DNA of 64,000 bases from Onchocerca volvulus (lineage: Eukaryota > Nematoda > Chromadorea > Rhabditida > Onchocercidae). The stretch is from contig HG738139.1 in NCBI GenBank assembly GCA_000499405.2, positions 9,200,616 to 9,264,615 of the forward strand, written 5' to 3'. Position numbers and translations under genes: made by a program. Below, in pieces: positions 18,400 through 29,860 of the stretch (position 1 is the first letter of the stretch; every line of letters begins with the position of its first letter). The notes beneath the pieces are model-generated. The model saw nothing but the letters and a program-made list of their open reading frames with translations. It was not told the origin of the DNA and did not search any database.

Positions 18400-18447
18400 T
18401 TGTAGGATTTGAAGAAGCAAAGGTTGTTGGATTTAAAGAAGCAAAGG
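18400..18447. repeat. 24-base tandem duplication, imperfect
   Basis: Two adjacent 24-base units sharing GGATTT and AAGAAGCAAAGG, differing at two positions. They lie ~190 bases upstream of the methyltransferase start codon. Function unknown. Confidence 0.8.
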
Positions 18448-19299
18448 AGGAGATAACGGAAGGTGCTTAGCTTCGAACATTTGTTTGTTTGTGATCCAAT
18501 CTTCTATGAATTTCAATCCTAGAAAAAGTGCAGAAATAATCAGCTGATACTATGCTCAACAATGATAAATCGACATGTGATAAGGAGATGACTGAAGAGT
18601 AAAAACAGGAAAATACAAAAAATAAAGACAAATATAGTCCAATTTGCAAAGAAGAAAGGCAGAACTATCTATATATTTCGATTTTCAGGCAATTTCTCTA
18701 GAATATATGAGTTTCGAAATATTAATTGATTAGTTCCAAAATAATAACTCACAAATGACGAATAACTTTGAAGTCGAATAATTGATTATTTGATAATTAG
18801 TAGAGGCAAGAAAAAAACTCCATCTGAGAGCCGATCGAAGAACCGGCTGTTTGCGATATATATCATGCAGCAGATCAATTCACTTTAAATTCATTTCCGT
18901 TTTATTTTTTATATTTTTTGTCTTTACTTTTCGGCCTAATGTTTTGGAAATGAAATCAATACAATAAAAAAAATAACTGCATGAAGTAACAAACATTCAA
19001 CAGATGTTAAATATTAACAGAATAATGTGATCCGCTTATTTGTTAGATAGCATTATACCATTGATTCTGATTCCTGCATGTAACAGTTGAGAATCCGGCT
19101 GTCTTCCGAGTATGGTGGTTTTTTTCTCCATTATATACTTTGGAATGTTTTGTAAAATAGTACAGAAACTTTTCTATTTATGATTTAAGAATAATTTTCA
19201 AGTCTACACATAAAACCCTAGACCTTTGCTTGAGCCAAAATTCGAAAACTACTGCATTAAGTTAAAATATCAGGATATGAACCATAAAATTAATCCTCG

Positions 19300-19343
19300 A
19301 TTATGATTGCAAGTATCTAAAATTATGATTGCAAGTATCTAAA
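19300..19343. repeat. 22-base perfect tandem duplication
   Basis: Two identical adjacent 22-base units containing TGATTGCAAGTATC. The perfect identity suggests a recent slippage event in intergenic DNA. Confidence 0.85.
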
Positions 19344-19829
19344 ACATAATCTGAACACAAAGGAATATCTTACATTGCTTAATCTAAACCAGAAGGAGAT
19401 ATGCTTTTGTAAAGTTCATTAATCTCTGCTTCAAAATATAAATTGCAAGATTGAATATTATTGCTTGCCGTAATTATCATAAATGTTAGTAAGTGCAATC
19501 GATGAGAAAGAAAATTGACTTTTTTACATATTCCATGATGTCTGAATGAACAGATAGTTCCTAAGTTATACTAAGTACCGATCGATGACGTTATCACTAT
19601 TTCAGATATTGAATGTACACTATAATTATAGTAGGTAGAATCCTGTTCTGATGTGAATTATTCAATGCCATTAAACCTTTCGCAGCAATAGCCATGATAA
19701 GGAACACAATGTAAGGGCTTTTGTAACATGATTTATCGAGCATTTAAAATTAATAAAACAAAAATGGGATTTAATAACAAGGTTTGTTTATGGAACAAAT
19801 ACTTCTAAGAGATCCATTGCGGAATGCAA

Positions 19830-22800
19830 TTAGTTCAATAGACTTGATTTTTTCTTTTTTTTATTTTGCATTGAGTGCCATGTTTTCATCCATTCTGGAA
19901 TATTCCGTTTGTTAGTATTTTCAGTTGGGGCAGCAGTGCTTAATGCTTCTTCTGAGCTTTCAACAACACCATATTCATATTCCAGAATCGCGAAAATAAT
20001 TTTTAATCGATTGTAGTCTATGAAATCTTCTGGAAGTGCCTCCATAATAGGCTTTAAACGTAAAATATCTGCAACAACTAAAATTTATTAGTTGGGAGAA
20101 CAGATGATGTTAATGTTATATGTACAACCATCTCATATATTCATATAAGTCCTCTAATTCTAAAATAAGTTTCGATATCAAGCTTACTTTCAGTTCCATG
20201 ATAAGTAAATAACTTTAAATTAGGTAAGTTTGGATAAAACTGACAGTTTGTTAATAGATCAAATCAATTTATGAAAATGACTACAATAAAAGTGAATCAA
20301 ATGAACTTTTTCATAGAGTTAAGTTAAAAAAATAAGAATCCTTTACTAGATAATGGGAAACTTTTTCAAGTAATAAACAAACTTTCTTTGAGCGTTCAGT
20401 CGCTACAAAACGAACTATAAAATATGTCTCTTTTCCCCTCGATGAAGTTTTGGTTTTTTGGTTTACAAAAGAAATTCATTGATGAAGTTAAAATAACAGC
20501 GACTGTTTTTATATATTAATTGCTTTATATATTCAGCTAGTTTTATTTCAAAGCACTGAATTTTCAGCAGCTGTTTCCACTAATTACCTGATCCATGTTC
20601 TCGAATAGTATCATAAATAGTATCTATATGTTGTCTCTTTATCCCAACAGCGTCCAGATATATCGGCAGACCATTCTTCACCAGGTTCACAAAATATGAA
20701 GCTATGGTTCCTTCACTTACAGCAAACAACTCCGCCAAATCAGCCTTTAATCAAACTATATTCATTTCAGTCAATAACGTTTTCCACAAACAAACAATGA
20801 TCTTTCACTCAAATATTTATTGAATATAGCCGATAAGCACATATGTTTCAAGAAATTAACTAGAAATTTTCTTCCACCAGATAATTCAAAAAAATCTCAT
20901 AAGAGTTACGAAAGGGGTTGCTGATCTGATCATTAAGCAATTTTTTGCAATAATTTTGAATCAAAAAGTAACGCATTAATAATTACTTTCACAAGTCATT
21001 CATCTTATAAATCTTATATTGAAATATACAAAAAGTATCGTTTCTAATAATGCGGTATGTAATGATATCGACCGATAACTAACCAGTGATAGCTTCGCCC
21101 TAATATGATTTCGATAAACGTCAGTACAAATTTCATTTAATGCGTCCATTCTTTTCTCTATCTCTTTCGGCAGCTGAAATCATCCCTGTTTTTTATAGGC
21201 ATAATAAATTTTACCATCATTTTATCTCATTATTCTCGAATTAACTTAATTTCTATACCATTCTCAACTAATTAAATAAACTTATTTTGCACTGAATCTA
21301 TATGACTGAATTCAATACAAGCCCTTCTTTTCATGAGAATGCTCGATACAAATGACTCTTCATTTTCTCTCTACGGAGAATTCATGGTGACTCCTTATTT
21401 TGAATACACACATTTTAAAACTAAATATGAGACTGTAACGTACAGTTGAATTGGTCGTGCAATCCACAGATAAATTGTGCGCAGGGCAGAATTTTATAAC
21501 TGTATCCACAAATTTCTGTCCAAATTTTCGTTGTCTTTCTTCTGTCATTTCTTCGATTTTGCATAGATTTTGGATACTGGAACAACTGTGATTTCCAATG
21601 AAAAACTACAGAATGTTATTGAGTTTAAAATAAACCGTGGAAATTCTTTTTATTTTGAAAGCTAAAACATCCATCTTAAACAAATCTAAATCTCCTCGTA
21701 AAATGAGAAACAATTCATAGAACAGTGATTTACCTGACATTTACTTTTTAAAGCAGTTCAATAAATCATTTACTGTTAGATGTTAATAAAAACAAACCAA
21801 GATGGCCGTATCATTGCTAACTGTCGAATACATTTATTCGATGCAATAATATGGGCACTACAATTATGTTCTATAGCCAGGTTCGTACGGGTCTCAAGTA
21901 ATATCTTTTCAAGCTGTTCCTAAATTGGTTGTGTAAAAACATGGTGACAAAAATCATTATACGACAATTGGGCGAAAAAAAATTTAATCCCATTTAAAAT
22001 AAATCATTGAATAGATTGCTACTGAATAGTAGAAAATTGTAAAATATTCTTTGAAAATGCATTTTTTCATATGCTACTTACAAAAGCAGTGATATCCATT
22101 AAATGCATTAATTCGTCACAGCAACTGCAATCTTTCCATGCACGTTGTTTTTTGAGGTTTAGTATTCTGGAATATTATGCTGACAATGAATAAACAATGA
22201 CTTTCTTTTTTAAAGCGTATTACAGAGAAATAACATAACTTTCGATACACAAAAACATATTGAAAAAGCGGAAAAAAATTTACTTGGGATGAAAGGGTTC
22301 GCTATTTCGAGGTATGTAATGCTCGTTAATTACCCGAATTCGACCAATTAACAAAGGAGTTGGTTCAAGATACAATTCCTGAAATTTTGAGAATTGTCAA
22401 AGTTATATTTGTACATGAGTTTTCTAAAAGTTTTGGGTTCGAAAGCTATCGATTTTTTTTCTGAAATTTTAGTATGGAGATGAGCTGGATATGAATAATT
22501 GATATGACATTAATGGAAATTATTGCACATTTACAACAGAGGAAAAGATAACCCTGTTTTTCCCATACAACCAATTTTGTCCTTTATCAGAAAGGGATAT
22601 TAGATGAGCAAAATTGCTAAAGGAGCTTTTTGTTTCGGTGATGTAACCATTCATTCTTAATATACGTCCCAGTTCCTTCCAAAAAGCCTCTGTTTTATGC
22701 TTTCCCGATCCATAATATTTGTTTTTTTGTCTTGATTGAATAACATTTGCTTTCTGCAATTAAAATAATTCATACTATGGAAATACTTGTTTTTGCACTA

Positions 22801-25800
22801 CCAGAATGCGTAATAATCAATAATTAGTATTCTTAACTTTGAGAATATCATATCATGATATTTATCAACCATTATAAAATTATTCTTCAATATAAAACAC
22901 TTAAACAATATGTAGAAGAGTAAAAATTCTTTATTTTATTGTGAAGACAATGACTCACCCCTTTGACAAAATCGATTACTTTTCCCAAACCAGTGCGTCC
23001 TTCAAAAATGGCAGTAGCTCGAAGTAAAATCAGTGCTTCATCACCATAATTTCTTGAATTAGTTAACGAACGATCAACAGCTCTATTATCAAAATCGATG
23101 AGTTTATCGCATATATCACAACAGCCTGCATTTGCTTCGTCTTTTTTCACGCATTCATCAAAATGGGACAGAAGCAAACTAAATGAAGGAGTAAACTTTA
23201 GAATTCTCGGATAAAATAATTTGTATTCTTATAATATAGTCAAATATCTGCAGTTGTGTAACACAATGATATTTGATAATTCTAGAAAATTTATTCGTTT
23301 TTTTTTTTAGAATTTCGGCTGATTAATTTTATTTAGTACTTTCCATTAAGCTAAACAATTAGAATAAATACTTGTATCAAAATCTTACATTATATAAAAA
23401 TCTTATAATGTTAAGAGCATAAGAAGTAGAAAACATTTATGAGCAAACTTTAGATTACAAGATAGATAAAGCTAATCAAAGCTGACAAGAAACTGGAGAA
23501 CATAATTCATCATTAGTTTTCAAAATCCATTACATAGAAACACAACTTGAAACAGAAATTCTGCTATTTTTTTCGAGAAACAAGTCCATGGAAATGTACA
23601 AGCGAATATGAAGGTAAAAGAAATGTCACTAACAATCGCCTACAGCTTGTTGCATGAAGAAATTGTTCCATCAACGCAAGCATTTCTAAGAGATGTTTTT
23701 TATATTCTTCTTTCAAATTTTGTTCTCTCATTATACAGTACCTAAAAATGAAAGAAATATATGAACAATCTTTTTCTTTTTTTGTTTCTTTATGATAAAT
23801 ATCTCTTTGTAATATTCTACAAAAATATACTATCTAATATACTAGATCAGGAGCGATGAAATTTTTCATTAAGCCTTGATACAAGAACATCGCATATTAA
23901 TTCTAATCATTCACTTCGAAATTGATGGACTAAATATGACTTCTATAGTAATGCTAGGGAAAGATGGGATAAGAAACGGAAGATAAACATAAATAATTGC
24001 AAAATAACCGATGTTTAGTCAGTTCTTGATCCTTATAAAATACGATGCATTTGCTGGGACAACCATCACGACCTGCTCTTCCAATTTCTTGGTAATAACT
24101 TTCCATATTTTTTGGGGCTAAAAACTTGCACTAAAAATTTATTTAGTATTTACCAAAATTCACAATAAATCCCTTAATTAATAACTAACAATTGAAGAAA
24201 TGTAATAAAAAATACACAGCTAATAATAACCTCCATAGTGGATAACATTGCGTACATCCGGTTTATCAATCCCCATACCGAATGCTACTGTTGCAATAAT
24301 TGTTGTTATCCGATCTTTCAGAAAGCATTCGTGAGCTTTTCGTCTTGCTACCATTGACATTCCTGCATGATATCGCGTGCACTTTACCCCTTCTTCTACA
24401 ATGTTTGAAATTTCAATGTTTTCATTATATGCATATTTGGATTATCTAAGATGAACACTGTGTTTACAACATACTGCAACTTATCTCAAATGTGCTTAGG
24501 AAATTTAACAATAATATGAAATCAGTTTTAGTCATATCTGCCAAACCAGCGCTAAAATACTAAGAATGGAGCTCTTACTAGATAAACATTCGTAAACTTC
24601 ATCAACCACAATACGAGTAGAGCAATAGATGATTGTTGAACCATTGAAATGTTTCTCATTTTTTTCATCTTCACTGAGTAAATGTAATAACCCCTTAAAA
24701 CTTGTTGGTGTACGTACGGACAAATACAAATTTGGTCTGAAAATGCAGAATTTCGTGGAACCATTATTTAAATGGGCAAATTTTTTTATCGGACATATAA
24801 AACAGTGTCAAGAAATATTCGATAATATGTGTTATTGGCCGTATTATCAGCTTAGAAACGACTCTAATAGTTACTGACAGGTCCATGAGAGGGCTATCCC
24901 AGAGAACTACATATATAACAAAAATCACACCTACTTTTATAAAGCAGAATTTTTAATATTTCAAACCTATCTAACGGGGCGAGTGTGATGACTGGTTGAT
25001 GGAGTTCCAAACTGCTAGCGATATCCTTTCTAACCTGTTGCGTAGCTGTAGCCGTGAGGGCCATTACTGGTACGTTTTTATCAAAGAAATCACGAATTTT
25101 AGCCAACTGCCGATAACTGGGTCGGAATTCGTGTCCCCATTCAGAAACGCAATGAGCTTCGTCGATTGCCAATAAATTAACATCTGAAATAGATTCGTTC
25201 AAATAGCAACTTACTAAACATGTCAATCAAGCACTACAAAACGAACATCCAACTTAATATGTAAATTTAATTGTAAATTAATTATTATAAGATATGAGTC
25301 TTATGCCAAATAGCTTTTTTACAAATATTAGAACTACTTTTACGAATATGTTTTAACAAAGAATCATTATGGAGAGCAAATTCAGGAGTGATATAAAGCA
25401 AGCGCAGATTATCAGATGCGACGATTGATTGCTGCTCGTTCAAGTTTGTTTCACTACTCACACAAGCTGCTTGAATACCATTGCTTCTGCAATTATTTCA
25501 TGAATTTCGAAACTGATAATCTGTATATATAATTTCTGTATTTGATGATGATACAAACATAATAATAACTCACCGGGCATTTTCCACTTGGTCATTCATG
25601 AGAGAAATCAATGGTGATATAACAATAGTTAATTTTCCAGTGTACAATGATAGTAACTGATAGCAAACACTTTTACCATAACCTAAGATGCATCCAATAA
25701 TGATTGAATTGTTAACTATTAAATAAGCAAAAATATTTCGAGTGTATAGAAGGAAAAATATATACCTGTGGACAATACTACAATTTGGTCTTTCCCGTTT

Positions 25801-25973
25801 AAAGCATTTTGAATCACTACCCATTGTAAAGGCCGGAAACTGTTATGACCAAAGAATTTCTTAAGTAGTCGAAGAGCATTTGCAGGTGGCACACTATCAG
25901 TATTTGCAGGTAAAATCGGCTTTGCAGCTCCCAATCGAGATTGTAATGAATTTCGGTCTTGTTTTTCTTCCAT
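19830..25973 (-). CDS. wrn-1: Werner-type RecQ DNA helicase without visible exonuclease domain
   Basis: ATP-dependent 3'-5' helicase for replication and repair, ~859 residues. Exons in transcript order: 25973-25766, 25682-25574, 25486-25323, 25183-24967, 24736-24579, 24395-24231, 24117-24009, 23741-23634, 23178-22959, 22753-22553, 22378-22284, 22166-22082, 21919-21798, 21576-21444, 21173-21084, 20744-20588, 20068-19830. Domains: FRPLQW Q-motif; Walker A STGYGKS (~residue 68); [18 protein letters not shown] (~175); [12 protein letters not shown]; motif [12 protein letters not shown] (~355); RecQ zinc site CRRF...HFDE...CCDICD (~415-440); RQC winged helix ([15 protein letters not shown]); HRDC domain (~620-705); helix-turn-helix ([18 protein letters not shown]); Lys-rich tail KKKKK, possibly a nuclear signal. 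The helicase core starts within 50 residues of the ATG, as in C. elegans WRN-1. The donor at 25323 was preferred over an in-phase donor at 25344. Start ATG lies three bases after a CATGCAG acceptor. Confidence 0.93.
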
Positions 25974-27224
25974 TACCTGCATGTATACATTTTTAAAGAT
26001 ATATTGATAATTTACTTTGCAAGTAAATACAGTAAAAAAAATGATAATAATGTAGGTAAAAATGCAAGCAAAAATTCATTTTGCAAGCAAATGCAAGTAA
26101 ATACAACATTTAATAGTCCCATATTGTTTAAAAGAATCTTTATTAGGTGAACACGATTCTACAGAAATATCTCGTTATCTAGATTCCATTGTCGTATTTA
26201 ACAGTTCAAAAAACTTCTCGGGTGACTAAACTATTTGTATATATATCATCACAGTAAACTTTCCTGCAGTTTCAGTATTGATTTTCATTCAATACAATGT
26301 AAAAAATACAAAAGTGTTAGAAAAAACAAGGTATAAGTGAATTATTATTCAAAACTTTATTGACAAATTCCGTACAAAATAAGCGATAAATTAATAATTT
26401 ATAGGAATACAAAACATCTTTCGACAGGAAAAGAATGAATCTCCGTAATTTTTAAGATAATCATTGATATAACTTAGCAAAAAAGAAACGAAAAAATCAA
26501 CAAAATTTTTTGAGAACATCAACAATCTTTTATCGAACTGTTCCAAAAAAACGGCAGAAATGAAGAAATGGGAAATAGAAATCAAAATGAAGCAATTCTA
26601 CAACTCTCGCCAAAAATTTAAAACACATGAAATTAATGGTTTTTACGTGATTAGACAAATTTATATGAACCAGTCAAAGTTGTAAACTTTAGATAAAACT
26701 TTCTGAAGAAAAAAGTACCATAATGCTCGTGGAAGGTATTGTAATCACAATTAAGATTGGTAAAAGAACAATTATCATTGAAAACATTACGGTGTAATAA
26801 AGTAAGTATAGTGTACAGCAGGAAAATAAATACTGATTCGTCGATCGGTGGAGGCAAAATAGATAAAGTTCTCCGAACTACCCATTGTTTCGTGCACAAA
26901 TATATGGTGTGCAAACTATGCAGATACATAAAATAACCAGAGAGCATCAGAAATTATGATCACGTTATATTTCTCTGTCGTAAAGTTCATTAAATAAACA
27001 GCACAGAATGAAAGAATGAGATAAAGGAATTCTCGTAATAATAAACATATAAAACTAAACAAGAATATAATAATTCTTGTCTTAGGTTTTGAATGAATTC
27101 AATTCAATTGAACAAGTAAATAATATCTAATTATCTTAAAGAAAAAAGATACAGAAAGCAATTGAACAAGAGTTATTTCTTCATGAGATCGAGAAAAGAA
27201 GGTTAGAGGAAACAATAATTTCTG
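25974..27224. other. Intergenic region between malectin and RecQ helicase
   Basis: About 1.25 kb of AT-rich DNA, part of it likely malectin 3' UTR. Around 26018-26110 several copies of GCAAG(T/C)AAA recur, including GCAAGTAAATACA twice. A 98-codon minus-strand open frame at 26651-26947 has no domain support. Confidence 0.5.
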
Positions 27225-29860
27225 TTATAATTTACATAAACAGAACAAAACTGGAAAAAAACAAGCGAAAGCTATGAGGAACGGTATGAACATATGGCTT
27301 GTATCTTGTTCAGCATATGGATCTTTTACTAAGGGTTCGTCTTCAAAACGACTGACTTCACTACGCAACCTAACGTCTGCTTGTCCATCTAATTCTTCTT
27401 CTTCTTGTTCTTCCTCTGTTTCCTCGTCGAATAATATGTCTTGTAAAGGCGGAATATCCTGAAAAAAAGTTGAACAAGTTGAGCTTCACATAATTGGCAA
27501 ATTAATTGCATTTGATTTGATATGAAAACTTCAATTTTCTTCGTATAATTTCAGTAAATTAATCAAAACCAGATTCCAAAGAATTACCGTTTTGGGGCCA
27601 CGATAAATGTAAAATGCATTTATTTTCGGATTATCTAAAGCACCCTGAAAATGGTATTATTTCAAAAAATTTAGACTTGAAGGTTTCAATTAATGCTTTT
27701 TATCAAAATCCTGTAAATTTTCACTGCAAACACTGTAAACTGCGATAATTACAAAAATAAAAAATGGAAGGAAAAAAATGCCTTAGCTAATGTGATTTTT
27801 ATATATCCAGACGAATCACGACGACCTCCATATAATAAAACACCATTTTCAACCTATACAAATGTGATATTAATAACTCTTTAAATCTAGACAAATGCAA
27901 AGGATTTGGGTTTCACGAAATTGAAGTGATTTAATTAATATAACATCTTTTCAGATTTTTAAACACAATGTTTAATTTCCAATCCACAAAGTACCAATGG
28001 ATAGTCCGAGATATTTTCAAAAAAATCTGATTTTCTGATATGGAAAAGAATCCATGTTAAGGTTACGCACAATATCTGTTTTAAAATCAAATCACAGAAA
28101 TAATGTGTTCATTTTCAAATAAAACGCAGAAAAGAAATTCATTTACATGAAATGTTAGCAAACGATCATAAGCAATTCCAACGCCTTCTGCTTCCTTAAA
28201 TATATCCAACTCCGCAATCACTACCTCGTCGTTAAGTAGGACATCAAATACCTAAAAATCATGCAGTAAATTAATAATTAATATGACCTGGATTAACTAT
28301 TTCTGTTAATCACAGAGTCCAATAGAAGCAAAAGCATTATCACCTTTTGTTGTGAAGACTGAAAATAAACTTCGCAAAATTTAAGGACCAGTGTGTATTC
28401 GCCATTATCCTTTGGTAATGGCACCGTGTAACTGAAATCATCTGTGTGATATCTGAAAATTTGTCAACATTATCAAACAAATTTAATAATCTGGTAAATA
28501 ATCGTTAATAAATTTTACAATTATCGACATCATTGTGATTAAAAAAAGCTTTGAAATAGTAAATATGGTGGCAAAACTTCGTTATGCATTTCAGGAGAAG
28601 TTGTATAAGAAAAGAGTAAATGAAAAGAAAGTGATGGATGTTCCAATTCATCGAACATCATGTTGGTATAATTGAAATCAATAATAGCATAGCTACGCCA
28701 TTATTGCATTTTGTTCTTTTTATTTAATCAAGTGCAATTGAGATCTATTTAGCTTATTACAATTAACGAAAATGTCATTTAAATGAAAACTTCATGTTGC
28801 TCGATATTATTCAGTTTTATTAACTGTATTAACCTCTCAGTTTGATAGAGGATAGCATCATGTGGATCGACCCTCACTATCGATAGCCTACTTCCAAAAT
28901 CAGATGCAATGCCAACGCGCAATGGATCAGCTTGATAATGAATACCATAAAGATCTGTATGTTCTTGTCCACCTAAAATATGTAAAGATTACTTGTTCTT
29001 TTTGTACTTTTTCCGGTAATATTACTTCCAAAGTCTACCAAATCATGTGTATAAAATAACTTCGATTAGAGCAGTGCTACTACTAAATCAAATACTATTA
29101 AAAGAAAGATTAATTCTTCTCTTTATTTAAATTCATGCTCGATGAAAAAGTAGGAAAGTATTGTGTAATAAATGCACAAGCAATAAATACTGAAAGAGAT
29201 GCCAAAGTTTCGCTAATAACAATAAAATAATAGATAATTAAACCGTAAGATAATAAAATAAAACGGACTGGAAATCTTGCTGATGTACAAAAAGAAATGA
29301 ATGAATTTCTTAAAATCAAAAAAAGGAATGATATTCTTCTTCAATACTTTGAGAGAATTCATAATCAGGGAGATCTCCATTAATCAACAAACAGTTACAA
29401 TCGTGAATTTTGACTGGTAGTGAAAATGCATCCTAGATGCAAATTTTTTCTCTTTCTTTCTGCAGGATAGAATTTCTTTTGTAAAAACTTCACCAACTTT
29501 AGAATCCTAAACAAACGCTTAATTAGTAAGTTTTGAGTTAGGCTCCCAACATTAGATGGAATTTGTTACAGGAAAGGAAAGATGAATTGGTAAGCAAGCA
29601 AATAAAAGTGTTCATCTTCACCTGGACACTTAATGACTGATTACTATAGTAATATTAAGCTCCTTTACCTGTTAAGAGCAATGAGCAAGAATTTTCAAGA
29701 GTTCAGGATTCTTTAATTTATCTAACCTCAGTAAACAGAAATAATACTAACCGCAATTCACGGCATAATAAATATTGTCACCGAGGAAAATACTGTCCAG
29801 TGTTAGTGCAAAATGGACGAAAAATATGGTGAACCACTGTATAAAGTCTCTGCTCTTCAT
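27225..29860 (-). CDS. mlec: Malectin, ER carbohydrate-binding membrane protein
   Basis: Predicted 274 residues (human malectin 292). Exons in transcript order: 29860-29752, 28972-28834, 28452-28344, 28251-28147, 27853-27782, 27644-27588, 27458-27225, summing to 825 bases. A signal peptide (hydrophobic [12 protein letters not shown]) is followed by [37 protein letters not shown] and [10 protein letters not shown], all hallmarks of the malectin beta-sandwich. Next come [15 protein letters not shown], a Glu-rich luminal linker, DPYAEQD and the C-terminal membrane anchor ending PVLFCLCKL, very like the human FCLCRL end. In animals malectin binds glucosylated N-glycans in the ER and works with ribophorin I in quality control. 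The intron after 27782 appears to start with GC rather than GT. An AATTTTCAG acceptor five bases before the ATG suggests trans-splicing. Intron 1 is the longest (779 bases). Confidence 0.95.

Larger units (their letters stand above)
18215..19829. other. Intergenic region between methyltransferase and RecQ helicase
   Basis: About 1.6 kb: upstream DNA of the methyltransferase plus downstream DNA of the helicase. It contains two small tandem duplications (listed separately). No open frame with domain support was found. Confidence 0.5.

Noticed and set aside
25323..25344. Alternative donor at 25344 in the RecQ gene
   Set aside because: Both donors are in phase, but the one at 25323 keeps seven extra residues before the DEAH strand, closer to the usual RecQ spacing. 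Left as a possible alternative.
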